Part shown: one piece after another, positions 1-10,115 of the stretch
How positions within the stretch are numbered: position 1 is the first letter of the stretch
Layout of the letters: each line of letters begins with the position of its first letter
NCBI GenBank assembly: GCA_017506865.1
Contig: JAFCMP010000021.1
Location: forward strand, 124,001-188,000
Source of the DNA: Tribonema minus
Lineage: Eukaryota > Sar > Xanthophyceae > Tribonematales > Tribonemataceae
DNA: 64,000 nucleotides
Reading direction: 5' to 3'
The notes under the pieces: model-generated
Database searches by the model: none
Told to the model about the DNA's origin: nothing
What the model saw: only the letters and a program-made list of their open reading frames with translations
Translations under genes and position numbers: made by a program

Positions 1-789
1 CAGCAACACGACATACCATGCCCACGCTGACATCACCTTTGCCACTCTCGCAAGCCAGAAGGCGAGCCGGCTCAAGCAGACAGCTCTGTTTTTAGCAGGC
101 GTGGAGTTCAGTTCTTTGAGTTTGATGCAGTTCGTGGACTCCATGTCACCAGATTTCAACATTGCACTGACCTGCTGCAGCAGCGAGAGTGCCGCCGACT
201 TCAAGCTCATGGCGTCATCCATAACAGACTATGTACGACATACGAGGGAGACGTCGTGCTGGTCGGGGAATCTTTCGGTGCCATACTGGCGTTGGAGGTA
301 GGGTCTCGCGTGCCGCGTAAGACACGGGGGGTAGTGCTCCTGAATTCGGCCACCGCTTACCCGCGCTCGTCATGGCCGGCTACTGTTGCCAAAGGTAGGA
401 ATCTTGATGAGTGGCAGTACAGGTTAGCCGTACTGCAAGTGCTCGCCGTCAATGGGCCAGCACCTTCAGTAGACTCACGTAACGTTCAAATTCTTTGGTG
501 CATGCTGATCAACATGCTGCTTCTAAAGAAAGCGACTCTGCTGCACAGGATCGACAATTGGATTGTAAAAGGTTGCGCTTTCATCACTGAGAGAAAACTG
601 TTAAAGTATCCCGTAAAAGTGGTAGTCGTAGTCGGGGATAATGAAAAGCTGTTCCCGTCCGCTCAGGAGGCTGCATACCTTAAGCGGATGATCCCGAAGT
701 GTGCAGTAGTCGAAGTACCGGGGTGCACACACATGGTCACTGCCGACAAGTTTAATCTCAGAGATTGCATACGAAATCATATCAAGTAG
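1..789 (+). pseudogene. Alpha/beta hydrolase, phytyl ester synthase-like (partial)
   Basis: The gene enters from the left edge. It shows the nucleophile elbow GESFG with the catalytic serine, a late VVVGDNEKLFPS segment that supplies the acid, and PGCTHMV with the catalytic histidine. This order and wording match the hydrolase half of plant and algal phytyl ester synthase/diacylglycerol acyltransferase-like proteins, which make phytyl esters and triacylglycerol in plastids. That role is family knowledge; the substrate here is an inference. The N-terminal side of the domain lies in the first 250 bases. The gene looks partial and broken about once. A second possibility is a generic esterase. 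It stands alone before a CA-rich spacer (about 800-900). Confidence 0.55.
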
Positions 790-1025
790 ATACTGGTGCA
801 GTCAAGCTGCACATGCGCACATGAACACACCCAAATACCACACCGCACAAGAAAACACGAACACACACTAATACACACACATTTGCGCACGCACACATAA
901 AAGCAATTGACAACGAGACACAGTAAGAGAAGAGAGCCCAAGGGTATCGATGGCAATGGCGATGAAATATCATACAATCTCGGCCTTAGGCGCCGACACA
1001 CACGCATTCACTCTCAGTTGCTATG

Positions 1026-4000
1026 CTACTCGGGCTTCTCATAGAAGTGAACCCACGCAGTGCACGCAGCCCCACCTGCCTTGACGTGCTCATGGAGCCT
1101 GCTAAAAGCTGCGTTGACAAAAGCGCTCGTGGTGCTGTGCATGCGGCGCGCGTGACGCAGCTCTTCGATGGTCAGGTTGGGATTACTGAAGCAAGACATC
1201 CCGACGACCTGCAGTGGGCATTGCCCGCCCTGTTCGCTAGGGTGGTGTCGCCATCTGTGCATTTCTTTGAAGCACTTGGGGCATCCGTTGGTCAACTTGT
1301 CTATATAGTATGCTGACTTGACAGCTGCCTCCATATCACTCCGCTCCCTATCCTCCAGCCTCTTGGTCTCTGCCTCCTGCTGCTGCCTGACCTGTAGACG
1401 GCGCCGTGCCTCTGCCTGCTTTCCCAGCTCCGTTTCTGCTTCCATGAGCAGCCGTGCGTTCGCTGCCGCCTGCGCATCTGCTGCCGCCTGCGCATCTGCT
1501 GCCGCCTTTGCTTTTGCTGTCGCCTGCGCATCTGCTGCCGCCTGCGCCTCAGCTGCAACCACCCGCGCATCTGCTGCCGCCTGCGCCTCAGCTGCCGCCT
1601 GCGCATCTGCTGCCGCCTGCGCATCTGCTGCCGCCTGCGCCTCTGCTGCCGCCTGCACCTCTGCTGCCGCCTGCGCCTCTGCTGCCGCCTTTGCTTTTGC
1701 TGCCGCCTGCGCCTCTGCTGCCGCCTGCACCTCTGCTGCCGCCTTTGCTTTTGCTGCCTTTGCTTTTGCTACCGCCTGCGCCTCAGCTGCAGGCCGCGCA
1801 TCTGCTGCCGCCTGCGCCTCTGCTGCAGCCTTTGCTTTTGCTGCCGCCTGCGCCTCAGCTGCAGCCCGCGCCTCAGCTGCAGCCCGGGCATCTGCTGCCG
1901 CCTGCGCCTCATCTATAACCCGCGCATCTGCTGCCGCCTGCGCCTCAGCTGCAGCCCGCGCCTCAGCTGCAGCCCGGGCATCTTCTGCCGCCTGCGCCTC
2001 AGCTGCAGCCCGCACATCTGCTGCCGCCTGCGCCTCAGCTGCAACCCGTGCATCTGCTGCCGCCTGCGCCCCAGCTGCCGCCTGCGCCTCAGCTGCAACC
2101 TGCGCCTTAGCTGCCGCCTGCGCCTCAGCCGCCGCCTGAGCCTCAGCTGCAACCCGCGCATCTGCTGCCGCCTGAGCCTCAGCTGCAACCCGCGCATCTG
2201 ACGCCGCCTGCGCCTCAGCTGCAGCCCGCGCATCTGACGCCGCCTGCGCATCTGCACCTGTCTCCGATGTACGCTGCTGCTTGCGGCCTCTCCTGATGAT
2301 GCGCTTCGCAAGTGCTGCAGCGTCCCCTGTAGCACCGGCGATTGAGTGTATGGCTTCTGCATCTGCTTGCTCTATGATAGCCGCGGCACGGTCATTCGCC
2401 TGTTGCTGGAATGTGAGCATAGCGGCATCACGAGCATGAGCGACATGACCCGCACGCTGCTCACGGCGGCGTGCCAGCATGGCCATCAGCTCCTCCTCCT
2501 CGCGCTGCTCTGCAGCGTCTAGAGCTTCCGCTGCTGCATTGCCGACAGCAGCTAAGGTGGCAGGATCTACTGATACTATGCTCTTCGCCTTCTCTGCAGC
2601 AGCGGCGCGAATTGCTGCGGCGGTAGATTTAGCCGATGCCACTGCCTTCAAGTACTCCTGTCTGGACTTGAGCAGCACATCCTCGTCCACGCCGGTGACA
2701 TCGCCCACCAGCCCGGTCCAGTTGATGAGATCGCTGTTGATCACACTTCCCCCCCACCCCTGACCGCGCTCCGCTCCCTGCCCGATTTTGTCATTTCTGT
2801 TGCCCTCATTCCCGGCACCCCCGCCCTGACCGCCATCGCCGTTGTCGTCGCTCCCCCCTCCTGGACTGTAATCGCCTCCCCCCCCGCCCCCTCCGATATC
2901 ACTGCCGCTTCCTCCAACCCGCCGGATGAGATCGTCATCGGTGTCTGTGCGATCATCTCCGACTACGGGCAGAACGGGGAAAACGCGTCGCAGCTTTCGA
3001 GTGCCATCGCCGTTGAAAAGCCGTGGATCTCGCGCACGTGCAGCATGCTGAGCACCTCGCCCCCCACGTCCTCGCCCGCCACGGCCTCGCGCCCCGCGAC
3101 CTCGCCCGCGGTGCCCTCTACCGCGCCCGCCACTCCCTGTGACATGTGCAGCGGCAGCGGCATCGGCATCATCAGCGGCATCAGCATCAGCATCAGCAGC
3201 GGCATCAGCATCAGCAGCGGCATCAGCATCAGCCGCAGCAGCACCAGCAGCAGCAGCAACAGCAGCGGCACCTCCCCTACCTTGACCCTTGCGACCACCG
3301 CCTGTGCCCGTACCACCCCCTTCACTCCCTATGTCCTCTCCCGCGTGATCGACAGGCATGTCTTCAGCAGCGGCGGCGGCAGCAGCAGCAGCGCCCCGCC
3401 CGCCATGGCTGCTGCCCTCCTGCTGCATACGAGTTTCCCTATCACCGCTACGCGTCCTGCTGTTGCCATCGTTTCCTCCGGCTCCACCGCCGACATCTTC
3501 ATGATCGACATCGACACCCTCTCCGTGATCGACGGACATGGCGTCGGCAGCGGCGGCAGCATCAGCCGCACCACCCGGCCCCTCCTCCTGCATAAATGTA
3601 CCCCTCCTAACACGCTTGCGCTTCCTATTCGAAGCAGAGCCCCCGTCAGCGGCGGCAGCAGCAGCTGCACCACCCTGCCCCTCCTCCTGCATGTATGTGC
3701 CCCCCCAACCACGCTTGCGCTTCCTAGTAGAAGCAGCACCCCCGGTAGCGCTCTCCGCACCGTCTGGCTTGAGCTTTCTCTCACGGCTAGCCAGCTCCCC
3801 CTTCATTTTGACGCTGTGACAGTGGCGCTGGTGGAGGGCCTCGAGGTGGGTGATGACAGAATTGTATGTGTTCATCATCTGCTGCCGCCGCTCCCCCTGA
3901 GCCCTGGCACGGATGGCCTGCTTGAGATGGGCGCCGATCGTCTTGATGGTGATCAGGTTAGGCAGCGCGTGCTTCAACTCCGGCAGGGCGGTATCTGCTG

Positions 4001-4484
4001 CAGCTATGATGGATGTGAGGGTGAACTCATCAACATGCTGCCTGTGCTCGCTGCAGGTCACGCGCATGTAGTCCACGCCGAACTCGCTGACCGTGATGGC
4101 GCTGCCCGCTTTGACTGCACAGCTCCCGTGCACAAACTTTGTGCAGCCCATGAAGGAGCAGGGCGCCGTTAGGCCGCCGTGATCGCATTCACAGCAGTTT
4201 TGATACTTGTCGGCGTTCTTGGCCCACACCGGATTGGAGCAGTAGACCCCCCCTTCCGTCAGCTGCTCCAGGGGGATAGCACACGCCAAAATACATGTGC
4301 TATGCACCACCCCCCCTATCTTCAGCCGATGATGAGCACGGGCAGGCATCGCGGGATCCTCCTCCGAAATGCCATGTTTGCACGCCTGGCATGTGTTGAG
4401 CGCTTCGCCAACGAGTTCGCAGTCGCCTCTCCAGCATTTATGGCAGATGAAGTTGGCATCCTCTATCTGGCCACAACATGCCAT
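1026..4484 (-). CDS. Extended-PHD zinc-finger protein with RG-rich and alanine-helix regions
   Basis: About 1,152 residues from the ATG at 4484. Residues 3-35 hold paired cysteines. Residues 52-150 form an extended PHD-type finger, including CCECDHGGLTAPC, CTKFVHGSC and a closing CSEHR, as in chromatin readers of the JADE/AF10 type. Next come acidic, glycine-rich and Ala-Asp-rich disordered stretches, an RG-rich patch (about 450-480), an alanine helix of six-residue repeats (about 745-1010), and a C-terminal CPKC...H...C zinc motif (about 1065-1090). I infer a nuclear chromatin- or nucleic-acid-binding protein. The frame is also open upstream to 4610, but a pyrimidine tract ending in CAG just before this ATG suggests an acceptor site and a further exon upstream. 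Most long opposite-strand reading frames here are artefacts of the repeats. Confidence 0.75.
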   Translation of the reverse strand: MACCGQIEDANFICHKCWRGDCELVGEALNTCQACKHGISEEDPAMPARAHHRLKIGGVVHSTCILACAIPLEQLTEGGVYCSNPVWAKNADKYQNCCECDHGGLTAPCSFMGCTKFVHGSCAVKAGSAITVSEFGVDYMRVTCSEHRQHVDEFTLTSIIAAADTALPELKHALPNLITIKTIGAHLKQAIRARAQGERRQQMMNTYNSVITHLEALHQRHCHSVKMKGELASRERKLKPDGAESATGGAASTRKRKRGWGGTYMQEEGQGGAAAAAAADGGSASNRKRKRVRRGTFMQEEGPGGAADAAAAADAMSVDHGEGVDVDHEDVGGGAGGNDGNSRTRSGDRETRMQQEGSSHGGRGAAAAAAAAAEDMPVDHAGEDIGSEGGGTGTGGGRKGQGRGGAAAVAAAAGAAAADADAAADADAAADADADAADDADAAAAAHVTGSGGRGRGHRGRGRGARGRGGRGRGGRGAQHAARARDPRLFNGDGTRKLRRVFPVLPVVGDDRTDTDDDLIRRVGGSGSDIGGGGGGGDYSPGGGSDDNGDGGQGGGAGNEGNRNDKIGQGAERGQGWGGSVINSDLINWTGLVGDVTGVDEDVLLKSRQEYLKAVASAKSTAAAIRAAAAEKAKSIVSVDPATLAAVGNAAAEALDAAEQREEEELMAMLARRREQRAGHVAHARDAAMLTFQQQANDRAAAIIEQADAEAIHSIAGATGDAAALAKRIIRRGRKQQRTSETGADAQAASDARAAAEAQAASDARVAAEAQAAADARVAAEAQAAAEAQAAAKAQVAAEAQAAAGAQAAADARVAAEAQAAADVRAAAEAQAAEDARAAAEARAAAEAQAAADARVIDEAQAAADARAAAEARAAAEAQAAAKAKAAAEAQAAADARPAAEAQAVAKAKAAKAKAAAEVQAAAEAQAAAKAKAAAEAQAAAEVQAAAEAQAAADAQAAADAQAAAEAQAAADARVVAAEAQAAADAQATAKAKAAADAQAAADAQAAANARLLMEAETELGKQAEARRRLQVRQQQEAETKRLEDRERSDMEAAVKSAYYIDKLTNGCPKCFKEMHRWRHHPSEQGGQCPLQVVGMSCFSNPNLTIEELRHARRMHSTTSAFVNAAFSRLHEHVKAGGAACTAWVHFYEKPE
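1455..2250 (-). repeat. 18-bp coding repeat (AAA[D/E]A[Q/R/K] hexads)
   Basis: About forty degenerate 18-bp units inside the PHD gene encode Ala-Ala-Ala-acid-Ala-polar hexads. The unit length is a multiple of three, so all frames stay open across it. The expected structure is a long alanine-rich helix. Unit boundaries vary by a few codons, which suggests unequal exchange. Confidence 0.85.
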
Positions 4485-5418
4485 GATCTGAGACGCAAAG
4501 GGGAGGTGAGCAGTTACAAGATTAGGTGAAACGGTGGGAACATTGCAGTCCTGGTTACTGCAAATATCAAGTGTTTTTGCAAAGCCATTCCGTTGATGTA
4601 CCATCAACATTAGTTCGCAGAGACTAGACGAAACACGTGTTGCTGCGAAACAGACACATCATGTTGATCAGGGATGATAACACGCGCTACCCGTGGCCTA
4701 CTAATTGTGTTCGTGGCACGTGGCACGTGGGCGCGGAATGGTCAGTCGCCGATCTCTGGAACGCGCCGAGATGCAATCTATCCGTGCTGCGAGCTACGAA
4801 CACCGCAGGGTGCCGGAGGGTGATAAAGCGCACCTTCTCAAATAGGTCGCCACACCTCCTGCACGCGACCTGCACATCTCCTGTTCCATCACCACCCGCA
4901 TCAGGGTCAGCACCGTCAGCACCGTCGGCTGCGGCGCAGAGAGCGAGGAGAAGCGGTGTGACAGGGGTTAGTAACTCGTCATCTGGCTATTGACGCTACG
5001 AGAGACGACGATGCTGCGAGGCCTGTACTCTCCGAGTTGCCAGCACTTCGAGTTACCGCACTTCGAGTTGCCGCACTTCGAGTTTTTTTTTTGCAGAACA
5101 TCATGCTTGAAGACAAGACTCGAATTGGCGAAGGACCTAGCCCGCAAGTTGCGAGCGACCTCGGCGCTTACCATCCATCTCGTTTCAGCGACGGCGCCGT
5201 GCAGCACTCGGATTCCGTAGCAGTCAACCCAAAGCAGAAGAGACGTGTATATAACATCGGGTCGTCACCGGTGACGCGCGATTCGAAGAGGCACATGGAC
5301 GGACGCAAACGCTTCTTTCCGACCACGTGGCGCGGCAAAACGGGGAATTTACATTTTTTAATGGGCCCACAGAAGCAGAAACAGAAACAGCCGGCACAAC
5401 ACAGCTCTGTAGCGTATC
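4485..5418. other. Intergenic region between PHD gene and Hsp70
   Basis: No convincing gene. It holds a four-fold tandem of a CACTTCGAGTTGCCG-like 15-mer (about 5042-5087) ending in a T-run, and a TATATAAC box at 5248-5255, 164 bases before the Hsp70 ATG. The first exon or promoter of the PHD gene probably lies near 4485-4700. Confidence 0.5.
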
Positions 5419-7789
5419 ATGAGCACAGGTGGTAGTGGGAAGGCCGCCAGCGGAGGCGCCGCTGGCGACAACAGCCCGCGCAGCGCCAACAACATCAAGT
5501 GGGTCTGCGACAACCCCATAGGCTTCGACCTGGGCACCACCAACTCTTGCATAGGTCGCATCGTCATGTCCGGAGACAAAGCAGTTGCGCAGATCATCGA
5601 GAACGCCGGTGGACACGCCACAACACCATCCTGCATCGCTTTTATGCCCGACGGATCGATGCTCTATGGCAAGCACGCCAGGGAAGAGGCTGTCCAGCAT
5701 CCTAAGAACACAATCTTCGATGTCAAGCGCATCATCGGCAGGAAATACAGCGACGCTGCAGTGCAGAAGGACATAGCAGAAGGCATCATCCCGTTCTTCC
5801 TGAAGGCCGACGACAATGACGACGACAGTGATGAGATTCTCATCCAGGTCAGTCGTCCAATAAACTTCAAGATATTTTGAGCCCGAGTCAATATTGTTAA
5901 TATTCCGCGTTGAGCGACGCCATCGGCCGCAGTATGCTACCGCAGTCGTCCTAGCCATGTGGCTGGCTGCTCAGCATGCAGTCCCGAACTACTGCAAATC
6001 ATGGTGGCTGTTCAGCTTCAACAAGCTCTCGTGCATTGTAGCGTTGTCATCACCTCATCATAGAAAAGCATGCAGAAATTGTAGTATAGATGATGCTGCC
6101 ATCTTCTGCTGCAGGTTATGCTGACTGATGCTGTCAGTTCCTGCTGCAGGTCATGCTGTGCATGCATGTTATGGATTGACTTTTTGTTGGCGTACGTGGT
6201 CTCCATGTGCAGGTGCGAGATGATGAGTTCATGTCCCCCATCACCTATACATCAATCTTCATTCGCCACATGAGGGAGTTGGCGGAGAGTAAGTTGGGCG
6301 GCAAGGTCACACACGGCGTCATCGCCGTGCCAGCGCACTTCAAGGACGCGCAGCGCGGAGCGACGCTGGCGGCCGCCTACCTCGGCGGCTTCCAGAAAGA
6401 CTGCGTGCTCCTGATACAAGAGCCCACTGCAGCAGCGTTTGCATACGGCTTGGAGAAGAAGGGCAGTGCGCAAAACCTCGTGTTCGACCTCGGCGGCGGA
6501 ACCTTTGACGTGTCTGTCGTGGAGAGCTGCAACGGCAACTGCACGGTCAAGGGTACAGCAGGGGACATGAACTTGGGGGGCGACAACTTCACCGTCGACA
6601 TGGTCGAATGGTGCATTCAAGAGATCACCCTGCGAGTCGGCGCAGCTACCGCCGAGGTCATCAAGAAGGACCCGGAGAGCATGGCACTGCTTCGTGATAA
6701 ATGCGAGGACGCCAACCACACCCTCTCCGACGCCGACAGAGCGATCATCAACGCTCGCGCACTCTGGAAGGACGACACAGGTGAGCGTTGGCCAGTAGTA
6801 GTTTTTGGTTGTATTTCTGGCGCCATTGCGGCAGAGCCGTGAAAGATGCGGGGTTGCAATTAGGACCTGAACCATTACGCTACTTCTCACCATAAGTATG
6901 GTACATTGCAGGTGACTAGTGATGTGTGTTGTGCAATAGCGATACCCGGACATGTGAGCAAATTGATCGCAAAGTGCATAAGGGCTCTGCAGGTATAATG
7001 TTAGGTTGTGCCATTGATATTTACTTAAACATCCCTTTTTGAAACCCTGACCTGATTACTCCAATTCACCTTGCTTCTTTGACAATATCTGCAGGCAAGT
7101 CGCGGGACTTCAAGATTGAGATCAAGCGGGATATCTTCGAGCGCCGCAACCAGCTTCTTTTTGATGAGTGCATCGTGCAAGTCAGCAAAGCACTTAAGGA
7201 GGCAGGTTGCACTGCAGATAGCATAGACCGTATCGTCCTGGTCGGCGGCAGCACACGCATCCCCAAGATACGGCAGATGCTGGAACACAACTTCGGCAAC
7301 AAACTCTCCCACGAGGTCAACCCCGATCAGGCAGTGGCCATTGGCGCAACCACTTTTGCTGCGTCTCTCAACGGCCAGGGGGGTTCACGTGCAACGCTGC
7401 TCGACGTAGTGCCTCTGTCCCTCAGCATCGGCCATCGTGACGGCTCCCTTAGCCGCGTCATCAAGCGCAACACGCACTACCCCATCAAAATCACTCATAA
7501 AGTCACCACCAGCGTTGACAACCAGATTGAAGCGGCCATCACCGTGTACGAGGGGGAGAGGGAGCTGGCAGCAAACAACACACTTCTCGACACCTTCTAC
7601 TTGGCGGGCATCACACCGGCTCCGCGCGGCGAGACCGACATCCTGGTGACGTTCGCGGTGAACGAACACGGCATCCTCACAGCATCAGCAGAGGACACCA
7701 AGAGCAAGAATAAGACGGAAGGACACGTCATCAAGCGCACGAACGCCGTATCTGAGGAGAAGCTTCAAGAACTGGTCCAGCAGGTATGA
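5419..7789 (+). CDS. Hsp70 chaperone, three exons
   Basis: Exons 5419-5847, 6213-6780 and 7095-7789 join across GT-AG introns in phases 0 and 1, giving about 562 residues. The ATPase domain is clear: IGFDLGTTNSC at 34-44 (phosphate 1), VFDLGGGTFDV at 233-243 (phosphate 2) and IVLVGGSTRIPK at 379-390 (adenosine). A normal beta substrate-binding domain follows (about 435-545). A 33-residue Gly/Ser/Ala leader precedes the fold, without an obvious transit peptide. The model stops just after the beta domain, so the helical lid of usual Hsp70s (about 640 residues) is missing. A good donor (CAG|GTATGA) occurs at 7783/7784, and splicing in phase 0 to an acceptor at 8403/8404 would instead add the coiled-coil frame below and give about 855 residues. 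I favour separate genes because a promoter-type motif cluster sits between them. Confidence 0.85.
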
Positions 7790-8189
7790 TCATGTAGGTC
7801 GTTCAGCTTGTTAGAAGCTCTTTAGTGTGGTGTCACCTAGGCCGATGTGTACTATGCCCTCCAGTAGAACAATGGAATGTTGTTGTTTGTTGTTGTAACT
7901 GGCACACATCATGCGTTCCTGCCTAAGTGTGTGGAGCGCTGATTGTATTGTATCCTGCAATATGACTAGCTCTACGGCTCCCCTGCTCCACATTATCCCT
8001 CGACGTGCAGAAAATAACCCAACTTGCGTTAAAAGGCACTTTAGTATCTGGCATATTTGGGGTAAGCCATTATGAAAAGTATTGATGGCAGTACCGTATT
8101 CCAAACATGTATGCACACGCTCTCGGTTGAGCTGGGCCATGCCTCTCTAGGGTTTAAATCACACAACATGCGCTGAACAGACGGGTAAG

Positions 8190-8297
8190 GATTCGGACGA
8201 ATACTGCAATAAAATTCGGAGATTCGCGCTAATGGAGATTCGGCACACACACGTATATCAACTTCAGATCTTGAATCTGAATCTAAATCTGATTTAT
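8190..8297 (+). promoter_or_regulatory. GATTC motif cluster upstream of coiled-coil gene
   Basis: Repeated ATTCGG and GAGATTCGG copies in the sense direction, then CGTATATCA, lie about 50-150 bases before the ATG at 8344. This resembles the clusters near 11.9, 18.8, 22.7, 50.9, 58.6 and 62.0 kb. Confidence 0.55.
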
Positions 8298-8343
8298 GTG
8301 CCCATGTGCCCATCATCACACAACCTGCCTCACTCTCGTGAAC

Positions 8344-9285
8344 ATGAATACAATCCCACCATGGCCCGACGTGTCTAGCCATATCGGCAACACATACCTT
8401 CAGGTGGCTGAGATGCACCCCATCATCGCCAATTTACAGCAGCAAAGGGACATTGCAGAGATGGAGGTGAGCAGACTGAGGGAGGCGATGGCAGCTTTGC
8501 ACAAAGATGTGCTCATCGCTGAAGATGCAGTCGAATACATGTCACAGAGGAAGGATGTACTCGGCATGGAGATGAGCAACCTGGATGCATGTGTCAACGA
8601 GATTACAGTGCAGAGGATCAGCAAGCAGAAGGATCTGGCTGACGTGACAGATGTGTTGAAGAGAGCAGAGGCTGAGGTGGACTCGCTCAATGTAAAATCG
8701 CAGTATGAGCGATCGCGTGTGGGCCAGGCCCAGGTCGAGCTGATGTCGCTGACCATGGAAAGGCTTCAGGTCCATACTGATATTGTCTGCATGAAGGGAG
8801 AAATAAACACCCTCCGAGACGTGCTCGAACAGACGCGCGCCAGCATGTTTGCGGCCAAACATGCCACAGCATATGCCGTAGATATTGCAACACCAGCTAT
8901 CCCCACAGTCATTGTGACACCAGCCGCCGCAACACCACCTGCGATGCCGAAAATCGGGACGCCGGTTACTATGATACCGGCTACTGCAGCACCTCATACC
9001 GGCAGGCACGCCATTACCAATGCGCCAAGGAACCCCACCCCAGTGGCCCCCAAGCCTGGGGGGCCAAGACCATTCGCCCCCCAATGTGCTGCGCCAAGGC
9101 CCATGGCTCTGCCCAGGCCGATGGCCGCGAAAGCGGTGGCAACAAGGGATGGTGACGCCGATGTTGATGCTGCCCGACGGCGTACTTTTCCAAAAAAGAG
9201 AGTCATCAGAACTGCTCCTCACCGGTACAGAAGGACACAGATCAAGGGTGAGTTTGCTGCAGGGGAGGCGTCTTCTACTGGCTAG
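8344..9285 (+). CDS. Coiled-coil protein with proline/alanine-rich tail
   Basis: 313 residues. Residues about 20-185 are a long heptad-rich coiled coil, and the rest is Pro/Ala/Thr-rich and basic, closing with KKRVIRTAPHRYRR. No enzyme motif is seen. The ATG at 8344 lies directly downstream of a sense-oriented GATTC cluster, which argues for an independent gene. The alternative is that bases 8404-9285 are a fourth exon of the upstream Hsp70, replacing its lid by a coiled coil; the splice phase would fit. A structural or scaffolding role is a guess. Confidence 0.6.
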   Translation: MNTIPPWPDVSSHIGNTYLQVAEMHPIIANLQQQRDIAEMEVSRLREAMAALHKDVLIAEDAVEYMSQRKDVLGMEMSNLDACVNEITVQRISKQKDLADVTDVLKRAEAEVDSLNVKSQYERSRVGQAQVELMSLTMERLQVHTDIVCMKGEINTLRDVLEQTRASMFAAKHATAYAVDIATPAIPTVIVTPAAATPPAMPKIGTPVTMIPATAAPHTGRHAITNAPRNPTPVAPKPGGPRPFAPQCAAPRPMALPRPMAAKAVATRDGDADVDAARRRTFPKKRVIRTAPHRYRRTQIKGEFAAGEASSTG

Positions 9286-10115
9286 ACGACGACGACATAA
9301 GGGGTGACAATCACCAACAGCATGAGCGCTATCTGGGTAAATAAAACACTGTCATACTGAACATGCTCGGAAGATCTGTATCACCGCTCGTATAACTTGC
9401 CACAATGTGCGCGGCAGATGAACCTCGCTTAAAATGATGCTGTTGAGTTTCCAGTAATGATAGCCTCACTGTGCACAACATAGATGGGCATTGAGCTGCT
9501 CTGACAGCGGTAGTCAGCTTCACCTGCTGCAGCACCTGTTGCAGGTGAGGGCGAGCAGTTTGCCGTCATGCTACATGACAGATGCAGGTAGTTTTTTAAC
9601 ACTGTGAAGGTGTTAATAGATGCTTCTACACGACTTGACAATCAGCTTACCAGACATTGAACAACTAATCATTTCATATTGTGACATCGACTCGAGGCGA
9701 AACCTGGGAATGCACCCAGGCCCCATCTCACCATGTCCAGGTGCGCGCAGACATGTGTCAGCATGTTTGAAACGACATCGAAGGTGTACAGCGCAGGGTA
9801 AGATCAACACGTACAGATTATTGTGCGTGAAGGGAACAAACAAAGCGTTATGTACCCTCGTCTCCCACGGTTGCACGACTCATTGGCTGCGAGTGAGCCA
9901 GGCTGGCCCGTTGGGCATGATTGATATCGATGAAGTGAACTTCTACCATGGAAAACACCATCAGCACATCATGCTCGGCAGTACTGCATGAACCGCACAC
10001 ATGCAAGATGCCTCTGACTGCGTTCAAGCTCAGCACAAAGCAGCACGCCACCAAGCAAACATGCTCATGAGCTGAAACACTGATTGTACACGCGTTGCCA
10101 TTAACAAACAGGGGT
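9286..10115. other. Non-coding interval
   Basis: About 830 bases between two gene 3' ends (9285 on the plus strand, 10116 on the minus strand). I see only short frames without recognisable composition or motifs, and no clear hairpin. Confidence 0.5.

Noticed and set aside
777-1007. Minus-strand Cys/Val-rich frame
   Set aside because: Translation of a CA-repeat-rich spacer.
1318-2139. Long plus-strand reading frame rich in Ala-Ser-Ala
   Set aside because: It is the complement of the 18-bp repeats in the PHD gene; unit length divisible by three keeps every frame open.
3045-4172. Plus-strand frame of 375 codons
   Set aside because: Antisense to the PHD finger and RG-rich coding sequence; composition is that of a mirror frame.
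4637-4993. Plus-strand frame of 118 codons
   Set aside because: No domain, biased composition and a position in the upstream region of the PHD gene.
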